From contig JAFGRU010000060.1 in assembly GCA_016934985.1 (NCBI GenBank), forward strand, positions 1 through 64,000: DNA of 64,000 nucleotides. Direction: 5' to 3'. How positions within the stretch are numbered: the first letter of the stretch is position 1; every line of letters begins with the position of its first letter. Under the pieces are notes generated by a model, which saw nothing but the letters and a program-made list of their open reading frames with translations, made no database searches and was not told where the DNA came from. Origin of the DNA: Deltaproteobacteria bacterium. GTDB taxonomy: Bacteria > Desulfobacterota > Desulfuromonadia > Desulfuromonadales > JAAYDE01. Made by a program: the position numbers and the translations under genes. This document shows, in pieces, positions 25,444-33,940 of the stretch.

Positions 25444-26625
25444 TTGCTGGACCAGAGCCTGCTTCATGAGCGGATTGCCGAAATCCTGCCGGAAATAATC
25501 ACCATTCGCCACCAGCTGCACCGCCACCCGGAACTCGCTCACGGTGAGCAGGCCAGCGCCGCTTTAGTGCGGGAAACCCTGGCGCCTTTGCATCTGCGCA
25601 TGCTCCCGCCGTTTCTGGAAACTGACGTGGTGGCTCTCATGGATGGCAGGGAGGCGGGCAGCAACGTCACCCTGCGTGCCGACCTCGACGCACTTCCCGT
25701 CCCGGAAAAAACCGGCCTCGCCTATGCCTCGCAAATTGAGGGCCTCAGTCACGCCTGCGGCCACGACGGCCATGTTGCCATGCTTTTGGGTGCAGCCATG
25801 GTTCTCGACGGCCTGCGTGAAAATTTCCACGGTTCGGTGCGCTTTGTTTTCCAGCCTGGCGAAGAGGTCGTCGCCGGAGGACGGGATCTGGTCGCCAAAG
25901 GCTGCCTCGATGACCCCTCGCCCAAAGCTGTTTTTGCTCTTCACGGCTGGCCTGGCGTTGACACGGGAATCATTGCTTCCCGGCCGGGAGAGTTCATGGC
26001 GGCGGCCGATTTTTTCGAGATCAGGGTGCAGGGCAAAGGCGCCCACGCTTCTCTGCCTGAGCTTTCCGTCGACCCGATTCTCATTGCCGCCCGTATCGTT
26101 GAGGCGCTGCAGGCTATTCCCAGCCATCGAATCAGCGCTCTGGAGCCGGTGGTCATGTCCGTGTGCCGCTTCCACAGCGGCTATGAGGCCAACGTCATAC
26201 CCGATAGTGCTGTGCTGGAGGGGACCGTTCGCTATCTGAATATGGATACCGGCCGGGAGGTCCCCGAGCATATGGAGACGGTGGTGCGCGGTCTTTGCGA
26301 TGCCATGGGGGCTTCTTACGATTTCAACTATACCCACCGTTATCACCCCACCCGCAATGATCCCCGGATGGTTGCGGTGGCCAAAGATGTCGTTATCTCC
26401 GCCTTTGGTTCCGATGGCTGGAAGGATATGGCGAAACCTTCCATGGGAAGCGAGGATTTCTCCTACTATCTTCTCAAGGCTCCCGGCGCCATGTTCCGCC
26501 TTGGCATGGGTAAAAACCGTCCACCTCTCCACAGCTCTTTTTTTGATTTCAATGACGAGGCCATACCGAGAGGAATTTATTTTCTTGTGGCCATGGCCTT
26601 GAGAGTCCTGGAAGAAGCGAAATAA
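25444..26625 (+). CDS. M20 family amidohydrolase (carboxypeptidase/aminoacylase-like)
   Basis: The 393-residue hydrolase begins at TTG 25444, six bases after AAAGGAG. It has the metal-site motifs IRHQLHRHPELAHGE (about 22-36), LRADLDALPVPE, ACGHDGHVAML and VFQPGEEVVAGG, and the C-terminal MGSEDFSYYL. These fit the HipO/AbgB group that cleaves N-acyl or N-carbamoyl amino acids. Zinc or manganese is the usual cofactor, consistent with the ZIP transporter gene just upstream. The natural substrate is not evident. Confidence 0.9.
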   Translation: MLDQSLLHERIAEILPEIITIRHQLHRHPELAHGEQASAALVRETLAPLHLRMLPPFLETDVVALMDGREAGSNVTLRADLDALPVPEKTGLAYASQIEGLSHACGHDGHVAMLLGAAMVLDGLRENFHGSVRFVFQPGEEVVAGGRDLVAKGCLDDPSPKAVFALHGWPGVDTGIIASRPGEFMAAADFFEIRVQGKGAHASLPELSVDPILIAARIVEALQAIPSHRISALEPVVMSVCRFHSGYEANVIPDSAVLEGTVRYLNMDTGREVPEHMETVVRGLCDAMGASYDFNYTHRYHPTRNDPRMVAVAKDVVISAFGSDGWKDMAKPSMGSEDFSYYLLKAPGAMFRLGMGKNRPPLHSSFFDFNDEAIPRGIYFLVAMALRVLEEAK

Positions 26626-26699
26626 TACGATTAAAATTGTTACACTATAGAAGGTTTTTGATGACTTTGAATCGTTGCATGCCGGGCAGGAGTATTTTT

Positions 26700-26880
26700 T
26701 ATGACCTGAATCCGTGGGCAGGGGCCTGGAGAAGAGCTTAACTGTTTGATCTGTATAGGTATTTCGAAAATATTGGGCTCACTCAACGGTTCGTCGGTGA
26801 TTATTGAAAAGCTTTGGCCGGTCAATGACTTGCGCCATCGCCCGGTCATAACTCACGGTTCCGGGCATAACCTAATGAAA
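26700..26880 (-). repeat. Dispersed repeat family A, copy A1
   Basis: This copy is inverted relative to the copy at 28343-28510. The shared core includes GGTTCGTCGGTGATT, GAAAAGCTT, GGCCGGTCAATGACTTG and CCGGTCATAA. One end reads ACCTGAATCCGTGGG, matching the inverted end of the other copies (ACCTGTATCCGTGAA). Confidence 0.75.
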
Positions 26881-27033
26881 AAGTAGCAACATTTTAGCAG
26901 GGAATACTGGAAAAATAGCGCAGAAAAGTCTAAACTGATAGCCTGTTTATTCATTGATCCGGATGAAAAAACGTTCTAGGAGTATGTCGGACTCAGGAAT
27001 CAACCTGCGGCAAAAAAGGTGAATCGGTCCATA

Positions 27034-27120
27034 TCCCCGCAAATTTTCGGCAAATAGTCCCGCTATTCGCTTTCAAATTTGCAAAGATCTGTCCTCGATG
27101 GCCCTTTTTTTCGTTATGAT
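27034..27120 (+). repeat. Dispersed repeat family C, copy C1
   Basis: The core AAATTTTCGGCAAATAG, CGCTATTCG, TCAAATTTGC, ATCTGTCCTCGA and a CCC plus T7 tract aligns with 54996-55088. GCAAATTT and AAATTTGC can pair as a hairpin. Confidence 0.7.
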
Positions 27121-27175
27121 TCCCCAAGTCAGACAGGTTTCTGCGCGGCGCCGGAGAATATTTGAGGAGGTTGTT

Positions 27176-27718
27176 ATGCAAACGGATGGAGGCTGGAATC
27201 CTTATTTTGCCGGAATTCTAGTAGGAATTTTGGCTGTGGTGTCAGTCCTGGTGACGACCCAGTTGCTGGGCAAAGGGCAGTATCTGGGTGCCTCGACTAC
27301 ATTCGTACGTGCTGCCGGTCTGGCCGAACAGAAAGTGGCCCCCGAGCGCGTCGCTCAAAACGAATATTTTCAAAAGGAAAAGGTCAAGATCGACTGGCAG
27401 ATGATGCTTGTCTTCGGCATTTTTCTCGGTGCCTTTGGTGCTTCTCTGACCGATAAAAGTTACAAGAAAGAGACGGTTCCCCCCATGTGGTCCGGAAGGT
27501 TCGGAACCAGTCCCTGGTGCCGGGCCCTGGGAGCTTTCGTGGGCGGAGTGATTGCCATGTTCGGTGCCCGCATGGCGGGGGGTTGCCCAAGCGGGCATGG
27601 CATGAGCGGCTTGATGCAGCTTTCGGTAAGTGGCTTTATCGCCTTGGGCTGCTTCCTGATCGGCGGCATTATTGTCGCCCGGCTTATTTACGGAGGGAGG
27701 GAATATCCATGGATTTGA
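27176..27718 (+). CDS. YeeE/YedE family sulfur-compound transporter, N-terminal half
   Basis: The 180-residue membrane protein starts at ATG 27176 with GAGGAGG upstream. It has about four helices and the conserved GARMAGGCPSGHGMSGLMQL, whose Cys lies in the channel of the family. In the single-chain thiosulfate transporter TsuA/YeeE two such halves are fused; here the second half is a separate gene overlapping by 10 bases. Import of thiosulfate or a related sulfur species is inferred from the family. Inverted repeats A1 and A2 flank the pair. Confidence 0.88.
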   Translation: MQTDGGWNPYFAGILVGILAVVSVLVTTQLLGKGQYLGASTTFVRAAGLAEQKVAPERVAQNEYFQKEKVKIDWQMMLVFGIFLGAFGASLTDKSYKKETVPPMWSGRFGTSPWCRALGAFVGGVIAMFGARMAGGCPSGHGMSGLMQLSVSGFIALGCFLIGGIIVARLIYGGREYPWI

Positions 27719-28233
27719 CACTTGGCCTTTTGACCGGCATCCTTTTTGGGTTTCTTCTTCAGAAAGGGAGAGTCCTCCGTTTTGAAAAGCAGATCGGTTT
27801 TCTCCGCCTGATTGACATGACCATTATCAAGTTCATGCTCTCGGCCATCATCGTCGGCTCGATCGGCCTTTACATGCTCGTTGACCTGGGCATGATTTCC
27901 CTTTCCATCAAAAGTACGGTTCTCGGCGCCCAGATAATTGGCGGCCTGATTTTCGGCATCGGCTGGGCTATTCTCGGCTACTGTCCGGGGACCGCGGCGG
28001 GCGCTCTCGGCGAGGGCCGCGTCCATGCCGTTTGGGGGCTTCTGGGCATGCTCTTGGGCGCGTCTCTTTATGCCGAGGCCTATTCGGGCATGAAGGACAA
28101 CCTCCTCAAGTGGGGTGACCTGGGGAAAATCACCCTGCCCGGAGTTCTGCAGGTCAATCATTGGGTGGTGATCTCCGTGTTTGCCGCCCTCGGCATTGCT
28201 TTTTTTATCTGGTGTGAAAAAAAGAAACTTTGA
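27709..28233 (+). CDS. YeeE/YedE-like protein, C-terminal half (DUF6691 type)
   Basis: The 174-residue membrane protein starts at ATG 27709, inside the end of the previous gene, with GGAGGGAGG upstream. It has about four or five helices and the channel motif GWAILGYCPGTAAGALGEGR, again with the conserved Cys. It completes the split transporter. A strong terminator lies 70 bases after the stop. Confidence 0.87.
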   Translation: MDLTLGLLTGILFGFLLQKGRVLRFEKQIGFLRLIDMTIIKFMLSAIIVGSIGLYMLVDLGMISLSIKSTVLGAQIIGGLIFGIGWAILGYCPGTAAGALGEGRVHAVWGLLGMLLGASLYAEAYSGMKDNLLKWGDLGKITLPGVLQVNHWVVISVFAALGIAFFIWCEKKKL

Positions 28234-28304
28234 GGAGTGTTAAATGGCGGCCAATTCACTCTGGTGGTGAATAGGCTATCGCAGAATATTGTAAAGCTGT
28301 TGGG

Positions 28305-28342
28305 AAGACGGGAAGGCTATGAAGCTTTCCCGTCTTTTTTTT
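28305..28342 (+). terminator. Intrinsic terminator after the YeeE pair
   Basis: AGACGGGAA and TTCCCGTCT form a stem followed by eight T. It directly precedes repeat copy A2. Confidence 0.88.
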
Positions 28343-28510
28343 GAACCTGTATCCGTGAATTATGACCGGACGATAGCACAAGTCATTGACCGGCCTAAGC
28401 TTTTCAACAATCACCGACGAACCTAAGGGTGCGCCTCAGATTTTTGAAACACTTGTTCAGGTCAAGCACTTGCAATCTTTTTCCGCCCCTAACCAATGGA
28501 TTTAGATTTA
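28343..28510 (+). repeat. Dispersed repeat family A, copy A2
   Basis: It starts GAACCTGTATCCGTGAATTA and ends CGCCCCTAACCAATGGATTTA. The core matches A1 in inverted orientation. The right end overlaps the last codons of the small gene at 28489, whose stop codon lies inside the repeat. Confidence 0.75.
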
Positions 28511-28668
28511 AGGAAAAAGTGAATGAGAAACTCCTGGTCTTTGGGAGACAGGTTGAAGCGCTGGCTGGCTTCTTCGATGCGCTTGTAGTCCCAGGTCCCC
28601 TGGTCGGAGATCCAGCGGACTGCTTTGCGCAGGTCCTCTCCTTTGGGTTGAATTGTGCTGTCGCTCAT
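28489..28668 (-). CDS. Small hypothetical protein
   Basis: The 59-residue protein begins MSDSTIQPKGEDLRKAVRWI at ATG 28668, with AAAGGA about nine bases upstream. The composition (helical, charged, with WISDQGTWDYKRIEEASQRF) looks like a real small cytoplasmic protein. Longer starts upstream are possible but lack a ribosome-binding site. Its last residues are encoded by the end of repeat A2. Function unknown. Confidence 0.6.
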   Translation of the reverse strand: MSDSTIQPKGEDLRKAVRWISDQGTWDYKRIEEASQRFNLSPKDQEFLIHFFLKSKSIG

Positions 28669-28779
28669 GGGTGCGTATCCTTTAAGCCACTTTGGATTAT
28701 GGGTTGTCAAAAAGCTTAGCATGGATTTTCCCCGGGGCGAAAGCGATTTTCGCCTTTGCTTGCGGCCATGCAATCAGTC

Positions 28780-30081
28780 TCAGTCTCCTTTTTTGTCCCT
28801 GAGGAGAACGTGCTCCACCAGCAGGGAGGCGAGAACCCCCATGACGAAGCCATTGCCGATAATGGGGCGGGAAAAGTCCGGGAAGTCAGCCACTACCTGC
28901 GGCGGGAGGAAGGAAAGCACGGTGCCGAACAGAACCGGGATGCCGATGGCGAGGCTGTCCCTGAAAGAAAAGGATTCTTTCCCGCCAGTTGCGACGGTCA
29001 GGCCGGCGGCCACCTGGTTGGCAAGAATGTAGAAGAGAACGCAGCCGATGATCAGGCGCGGGATGGCTGCCATGCAGGCGATGGCCGCCGGCGAGAAGGA
29101 AAACAGGACCAGGGCGGCTGCCGTCGGCATAAGGGTAAAACGCGAGGCGCAGCCGGTGGAAAGGACAATTCCCGGGCTGATGGAATAATTGACGCTACCG
29201 ATAATTCCCAGGCAGCCGGAGAGGGCGTTGGAAAGGCCGGTCAAAGCCATGCCGTTGCGGGTCCTTTTGCCCATGTCGTCAAGGGGAAAGAATCCCTTCA
29301 AGGATTGAATGGAACCAAGGTCATTAACTGCGAGGGCCATGAAGCAGAAAAGAAAGGAGAGGATCACCCCCCAGTCGAAACTGAAACCTGCCATGGGCAA
29401 CCCAAGGGGCCAGCCGAACCAGGCGGCATGGCCATTCGTTCCGGTAGTGGCCGGCGCATTAAAAAAGAAAAAATAAAGAAGGGAGCCGAGTGCCATGGCA
29501 GCAACGACCACAATTGCTTTACCCACCCCCTTGAGGCGGCTTTCAACCAGGAATATGCCTGGAATAAAGCAGAAGCTGAAGATCAGCCGGGAGATGGGCG
29601 AGGGAGAAGTCCCCCCAGCTATGATCAGGTCGAGAATGGTCGGGGTCAGGGTAAAGGCGATGAGAAGCAGGACCACGGCCACTACCGTGGTGGTAAAATA
29701 CCTGCGAATTTTTCCGAACAACCCGGACAGGCTGAGAAAAGCCAACAGCAGGCCGTTGACAAAGATAGCTGTATAGATTGTATCCAGTTCGAACCCGCGG
29801 GTGGCGATAATGCCGACCAGAAGAACTGCGGCAGGCCCCATGATCAGAGGCAGCCGGTGTCCGTAAAGGATCTGAAAAAAGAGGCTGACACCGGTAATCA
29901 GAAAGATTTTTTGCAGATAAAATATCTGTTCCGCAGGCTGACTGAAGTGGAAGGTGCCAACCACCTTGCCGATAATCAGAACGCCGGGCAGGGTGACGGC
30001 CAGCCACTGCAGGCCATAAAGGGATGCCACCCACCAGGGGGGCTTATCGTCAAGACCGTATTTGAATTTTATGTCCATCAT
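28780..30081 (-). CDS. Xanthine/uracil permease family protein (NCS2)
   Basis: The 433-residue transporter has about 14 hydrophobic segments. NCS2-like features are QWLAVTLPGVLIIGKVVG near the N-terminus and FMALAVNDLGSIQS in the centre, where the family normally has a substrate-contacting acidic residue. The family imports purines or pyrimidines with protons. It stands alone, so the substrate is not indicated by context. The hpt gene 4 kb away may share the salvage role, but the link is weak. Confidence 0.85.
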   Translation of the reverse strand: MMDIKFKYGLDDKPPWWVASLYGLQWLAVTLPGVLIIGKVVGTFHFSQPAEQIFYLQKIFLITGVSLFFQILYGHRLPLIMGPAAVLLVGIIATRGFELDTIYTAIFVNGLLLAFLSLSGLFGKIRRYFTTTVVAVVLLLIAFTLTPTILDLIIAGGTSPSPISRLIFSFCFIPGIFLVESRLKGVGKAIVVVAAMALGSLLYFFFFNAPATTGTNGHAAWFGWPLGLPMAGFSFDWGVILSFLFCFMALAVNDLGSIQSLKGFFPLDDMGKRTRNGMALTGLSNALSGCLGIIGSVNYSISPGIVLSTGCASRFTLMPTAAALVLFSFSPAAIACMAAIPRLIIGCVLFYILANQVAAGLTVATGGKESFSFRDSLAIGIPVLFGTVLSFLPPQVVADFPDFSRPIIGNGFVMGVLASLLVEHVLLRDKKGD

Positions 30082-30415
30082 GGAAGCGGTCCGCAGGAAT
30101 TTCCTTTTTTCATCATCGTCTAATAAAGATTTAACTTTTGTCCAACAGCTTGAGGGAAAAAAAGAATTTGCGTCTCAGGTCAGGCGCGCGGATTTTGAAA
30201 GGCGAAGCGAAGACAAAAAAATGTGAGCATTTGAAAAAGCTGCGCAACAAAGCCTGAGGGCCAAAAACGCTTTTTATCAACAGGCGGCTAACATTTCTTT
30301 TATCATGATTGAAAGATTTTACCTTGAAACTTTTCAGGATAAGAGATAATTCTTAATCTTTATTTTTTGATGAAACGAGATGAAGCTTACTATTTTTCTG
30401 AGAGAAAACAACCTT
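30082..30415. other. Divergent intergenic region
   Basis: About 330 bases between the permease and LOG genes. The last 100 bases are AT-rich and probably hold promoters. No repeat or RNA gene was recognised. Confidence 0.4.
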
Positions 30416-31444
30416 ATGGAACTGTCATTCAACCGCACCAACAACGAAATTGATCACCTCATTGATGAATTGACCGGTATGGTGGGCGTCCATCATCCGG
30501 AGATCATACGCGAAATGATTATCAGCGCCCTCAAGGCGGGTCAGGAAAACGACTATCTGGCCGACCTCAAGTTGATGCGCACGACCATGAAGGAGATGCG
30601 TTACACCAACAAGATATTCGGCCCCTATCGCGAGCGCAAGAAAGTCACTATCTTCGGCTCGGCGCGCACCACCCCGGAGGATCCCATTTACAAAAAATGT
30701 CGCGATTTCGCAAAACTGCTGGCGGACCGGGGCTACATGGTCATCACCGGCGGCGGCGGTGGCATCATGCAGGCAGGCAACGAAGGGGCGGGCGAGGAAA
30801 ATTCTTTCGCTGTCAATATCCGCCTCCCCTTTGAGCAGGAGACCAACCCGGTGATGAAGGAGAGCAAGCATTCCATCACCTATAAATATTTTTTCAACCG
30901 CAAAGTCGCTTTCCTCAAGGAGAGCGACGCCGTGGCGCTGTTTCCCGGCGGCTTCGGCACCCTGGACGAGGCCATGGAGACACTCACCCTGGTGCAAACC
31001 GGGAAGAACCCACCCATTCCCCTGATTTTCATCGATGGGGATGATGGTGGTTACTGGGACAATGTCTTCAATTTCATGAAGGACACTTTGCTGACCAAAG
31101 GGTTGATCTCAGGGCAGGATTTCAGTCTTTTCACCATTACCCGGGATCCAGTTGAAGCCGCTGATCATATCGACCAGTTTTACCGGAACTTTCACTCCAT
31201 CCGTTTTCACGGTAAGACTCTCATTGTTCGTCTCAACAAGCCCCTCAAGGAAGAATGCCTGAAAATCCTCGAAGAGGAATTCAGCGAGATTATCGAACCG
31301 GGCAGCCATCTCCAGCTTAGCGGCCCCCTGCCGGTAGAGAAGGACGAGCCGGCCCTGATGAATCTGCCGCGCCTGACCTTTGTCTTCGATCGCCGCTCTC
31401 ACGGACTTTTGAAGGCTTTCATCCGGCGGCTCAATTCATTCTGA
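30416..31444 (+). CDS. LOG family protein (lysine decarboxylase-like fold)
   Basis: The 342-residue protein has the Rossmann-like LOG domain with GGGGGIMQAGNEGAG (about 113-127) and the signature PGGFGTLDEAMETLTL (about 176-191). Family members cleave nucleotide 5'-monophosphates to the base and ribose 5-phosphate. Extra N-terminal (about 70 residues) and C-terminal (about 80 residues) segments make it longer than the plant-like LOG enzymes. It precedes a Nudix gene by 21 bases, suggesting a joint role in nucleotide turnover. The start at 30416 has GAGAGAA upstream; an ATG at 30380 is an alternative. Confidence 0.85.
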   Translation: MELSFNRTNNEIDHLIDELTGMVGVHHPEIIREMIISALKAGQENDYLADLKLMRTTMKEMRYTNKIFGPYRERKKVTIFGSARTTPEDPIYKKCRDFAKLLADRGYMVITGGGGGIMQAGNEGAGEENSFAVNIRLPFEQETNPVMKESKHSITYKYFFNRKVAFLKESDAVALFPGGFGTLDEAMETLTLVQTGKNPPIPLIFIDGDDGGYWDNVFNFMKDTLLTKGLISGQDFSLFTITRDPVEAADHIDQFYRNFHSIRFHGKTLIVRLNKPLKEECLKILEEEFSEIIEPGSHLQLSGPLPVEKDEPALMNLPRLTFVFDRRSHGLLKAFIRRLNSF

Positions 31445-31465
31445 CCAATAAGCGAAACAAGACTG

Positions 31466-31996
31466 ATGCGAAAAAGCCAACAAATCTACGCCGGTAGAAT
31501 ACTGACCCTGAATATCGAGGAACACGAACTCCCCAACGGACGCCGCGTCTCCTGTGAAATTGTCCGCCATCCCGGTGCGGTGGGGGTCGTTCCCCTGCTC
31601 GAGGATGGCCGCATCGTTCTGATTCGCCAATACCGGGCGGCCATGAACGGCATGGTCATCGAAATACCGGCCGGCAAGCTGGAGGAGGGGGAGGTACCTG
31701 AAGAATGTGTGGCGAGGGAAATTCAGGAGGAAATCGGCTACCGGGTCAAATCCATGCGCAAGCTCGGTCTCATGCACAATGCCGTCGGCTTTTCCGACGC
31801 CTGTCTGCATATGTTCGCTGCTGAGATCACGGATCCCGGCGAACAGTCTCTGGAACACGATGAATACATTGAGATTATGAGGTTGTCACTGGCAGAAGCC
31901 CTCGACATGGTAGACAAGGGCGAGATAACCGACGCCAAAACCCAGCTTGCTCTTCTTTTTTATGCCCGCCGGCAGATAGAACCCACCAAAGAATAA
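31466..31996 (+). CDS. Nudix hydrolase, ADP-ribose pyrophosphatase type
   Basis: The 176-residue enzyme carries the Nudix box GKLEEGEVPEECVAREIQEE, with IGYR after it (about 71-94). The upstream RQYRAAMNGMVIEIPAG is typical of ADP-ribose pyrophosphatases (NudF type). The reaction would be ADP-ribose to AMP and ribose 5-phosphate. It forms a likely operon with the LOG gene, which releases the same sugar phosphate. Confidence 0.9.
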   Translation: MRKSQQIYAGRILTLNIEEHELPNGRRVSCEIVRHPGAVGVVPLLEDGRIVLIRQYRAAMNGMVIEIPAGKLEEGEVPEECVAREIQEEIGYRVKSMRKLGLMHNAVGFSDACLHMFAAEITDPGEQSLEHDEYIEIMRLSLAEALDMVDKGEITDAKTQLALLFYARRQIEPTKE

Positions 31997-32014
31997 ATTC
32001 GCACGATAAGTTCA

Positions 32015-32085
32015 TGCCACCAGTGAAAAGGGCGACACGAGGCCCTGTGTTGAATAGTCCACAAAGAAAAGGCCACCCCGCACCC
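32015..32085 (+). repeat. Dispersed repeat family B, diverged short copy (B6)
   Basis: The segment AAAAGGGCGACACGAGGCCC with CTGTG aligns with the core of copy B3 at 39408-39480. It is shorter and more diverged than other copies. Confidence 0.45.
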
Positions 32086-32162
32086 CGCCACATCTCGTCC
32101 TGCGGGTTGCGGCACAAGGGTCATTATACTTAAAACTTAACACTTTTTACTTAAAACTATTT

Positions 32163-33269
32163 TCAAACAGCCAGTTCAGTAAAAGGCAGGTCGAGGGCTT
32201 CAGCCACCGGCTGGTTGGTCAGTAAACCAGCGTGTGTGTTGACCCCGAGATAGAGGGGCCGGTTTTCCCTGACGGCCTGCTCGAAGCCTTTGTGGGCGAG
32301 CAGTCTGGCGTACGGCAGAGTGGCGTTGGTCAGGGCAAAGGTGCTGGTACGGCTCACCGCTCCCGGAATATTGGTCACTCCGTAATGGAGAACGCCGTCC
32401 ACCTCGTAAACCGGCTGCTCATGGCTGGTGGGGCGGATGGTTTCGATGCACCCTCCCTGGTCGATGGAAACGTCGACAATCACGCTGCCCGGTGCCATAG
32501 AGGCCACCATGTCGCGACTGACAAGGTGTGGCGCCCTGGCCCCCGCAACGAGAACGGCGCCGATAAGGAGGTCGGCTTTTTCCACCTCGTTGCGGATATT
32601 GTACGGGGTTGAAAAAAGGGTTTTCATGCGGTTCTGATAAAGTTCGTCAAGAAAGGTCAGCTTTTTCAGGTTGATATCCATCATGGTCACGTCGGCATTC
32701 ATGCCGATGGCCATGCGGGCGGCGTTCTCGCCGACGATGCCGCCGCCGAGAATGACGACCTTGCCCGGCGGCACTCCGGGCGTTCCTGAAAGCAGCAGTC
32801 CCTTGCCGCCGTTTTCCTTCTCCAGATAATGGGCTCCGACCTGTATCGCCAGCCGCCCTGCGATAAGGCTCATGGGCGTCAGCAGAGGCAGGGAGCTGTC
32901 TTCGAGCTGGACCGTTTCATAGGCAATTCCCGTCACCTTCCTTTCGAGGAGAAAGCGGGTCAACTCAGGGCTTGGAGCCAGGTGGAGATAGGTGAACAGG
33001 ATCTGTCCTTCCCGGAAACGGGGAAACTCCTCGGGCAGGGGTTCCTTGACCTTGACGATCATATCGCTTTGGGCGTAAAGTTCATCGACGGATTCGGCAA
33101 TTCGCGCCCCGGCCTCCACATATGCCTCGTCAGTAAGGCCGCTTCCCAGGCCGGCACCTTTTTCAATAAGCAAGGTATGGCCGTCGTCAATCAGGGTATG
33201 GGCTCCGGCCGGAGCCATGCCGACCCGAAACTCCTTGGTTTTGATCTCTTTCGGAACACCGATTATCAT
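32163..33269 (-). CDS. ald: Alanine dehydrogenase
   Basis: The 368-residue enzyme interconverts L-alanine and pyruvate plus ammonia with NAD. It begins MIIGVPKEIKTKEFRVGM at ATG 33269, preceded by AAGGAA. Other motifs are the NAD site VVILGGGIVGENAARMAIGM and the substrate-site segment VDVSIDQGGCIET. Length equals that of known enzymes. The gene is divergent from a DUF4911 gene with only 31 bases between the two starts. Confidence 0.95.
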   Translation of the reverse strand: MIIGVPKEIKTKEFRVGMAPAGAHTLIDDGHTLLIEKGAGLGSGLTDEAYVEAGARIAESVDELYAQSDMIVKVKEPLPEEFPRFREGQILFTYLHLAPSPELTRFLLERKVTGIAYETVQLEDSSLPLLTPMSLIAGRLAIQVGAHYLEKENGGKGLLLSGTPGVPPGKVVILGGGIVGENAARMAIGMNADVTMMDINLKKLTFLDELYQNRMKTLFSTPYNIRNEVEKADLLIGAVLVAGARAPHLVSRDMVASMAPGSVIVDVSIDQGGCIETIRPTSHEQPVYEVDGVLHYGVTNIPGAVSRTSTFALTNATLPYARLLAHKGFEQAVRENRPLYLGVNTHAGLLTNQPVAEALDLPFTELAV

Positions 33270-33300
33270 GTCATTATTCCTTTCTTCAGGAACCAAAAAG

Positions 33301-33552
33301 ATGGGACATAAAATATTCGTCAAACGTTATTTCAATCTCTCCCGCACCCACATCGCCTATCTGCGCTTCATTCTCGAAAGCTATGACGGGCTGGCCTTTG
33401 TCCGCACCCTTGACCCCCGCCAGGCAGTGGTGGAGATCGGCTACCCGCAGTTAAGAAGCCGGGATGCCGAAGAGCTTATTCAGGCTCTGGGGAAGGAGAT
33501 TGATATGACCGAATTGGCGGAGATTCCCCGCGATATCTATCAGCCTCTTTAG
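33301..33552 (+). CDS. DUF4911 family protein
   Basis: The 83-residue protein starts at ATG 33301 with AGGA upstream. The stretch HIAYLRFILESYDGLAFVRT and the following DPRQAVVEIGYP fit the DUF4911 family of small cytoplasmic proteins, common in Geobacter relatives. It probably folds as a ferredoxin-like alpha/beta domain with a ligand-binding role; that is inferred. It is divergent from ald. Confidence 0.75.
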   Translation: MGHKIFVKRYFNLSRTHIAYLRFILESYDGLAFVRTLDPRQAVVEIGYPQLRSRDAEELIQALGKEIDMTELAEIPRDIYQPL

Positions 33553-33940
33553 TTTGTCCATTGGAAATTATTCAGCTCGTCGGCACAAGGCCTCGCCTCG
33601 CCCATTCCAAAGGCCGCGTGAACCCATCCGGGCGGCAAATGCTATTTCCATGGACAACACGAGTCCTTGCGCTGAGTAGCAATGTCCATTTTTTAGGAAA
33701 ACCGGCCAAAGTTCTGAAATCACGGTTGTTTTCAACCATATTCTTCTTCCATTTATAGCACAGAAGTTTTGAAAACCAAGGCCAAGAGCCTGAATCAAGC
33801 CGGGATATGATTTCATCTTGTCAAAAAAATATTCAAATACCTTTGATTATGACAACTCAAGACGGCATAATGCCCCTTGCTTTTGTATAACCTATCAATT
33901 TCCCTCACTCTTCAAGCAAATTGTCAGATAAGAAACTTTC
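33553..33940. other. Intergenic region with repeat B2
   Basis: About 390 bases without a gene. The left part is the family B repeat (33560-33690). The rest is AT-rich and may hold the promoter of the methyltransferase gene. Confidence 0.5.
33560..33690 (-). repeat. Dispersed repeat family B, full copy (B2)
   Basis: Read on the minus strand it gives CTCAGCGCAAGGACTCGTG, CCATGGAAATAGCAT, TGCCGCCCGGATGGGTTCAC and CTTGTGCCGACGAGCTGAA. This is collinear with copy B1 at 62393-62545. The two ends (CAGCGCAAGGACTCG and CGGCACAAGGCCTCG) are imperfect terminal inverted repeats. Confidence 0.75.

Larger units (their letters stand above)
26626..27175. other. Repeat-containing intergenic region before the YeeE pair
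   Basis: About 550 bases without a gene. It contains repeat copy A1 (26700-26880) and repeat copy C1 (about 27034-27120). The latter ends 55 bases before the YeeE start and may carry its promoter. Confidence 0.6.

Noticed and set aside
28756-30123. 455-codon open frame opposite the xanthine/uracil permease
   Set aside because: Its Gly/Lys/Glu-rich composition is what the reverse complement of membrane-protein codons produces; the minus-strand transporter is clear.
33568-33816. Minus-strand 82-codon frame
   Set aside because: It lies largely within repeat copy B2 and has no ribosome-binding site or protein-like features.
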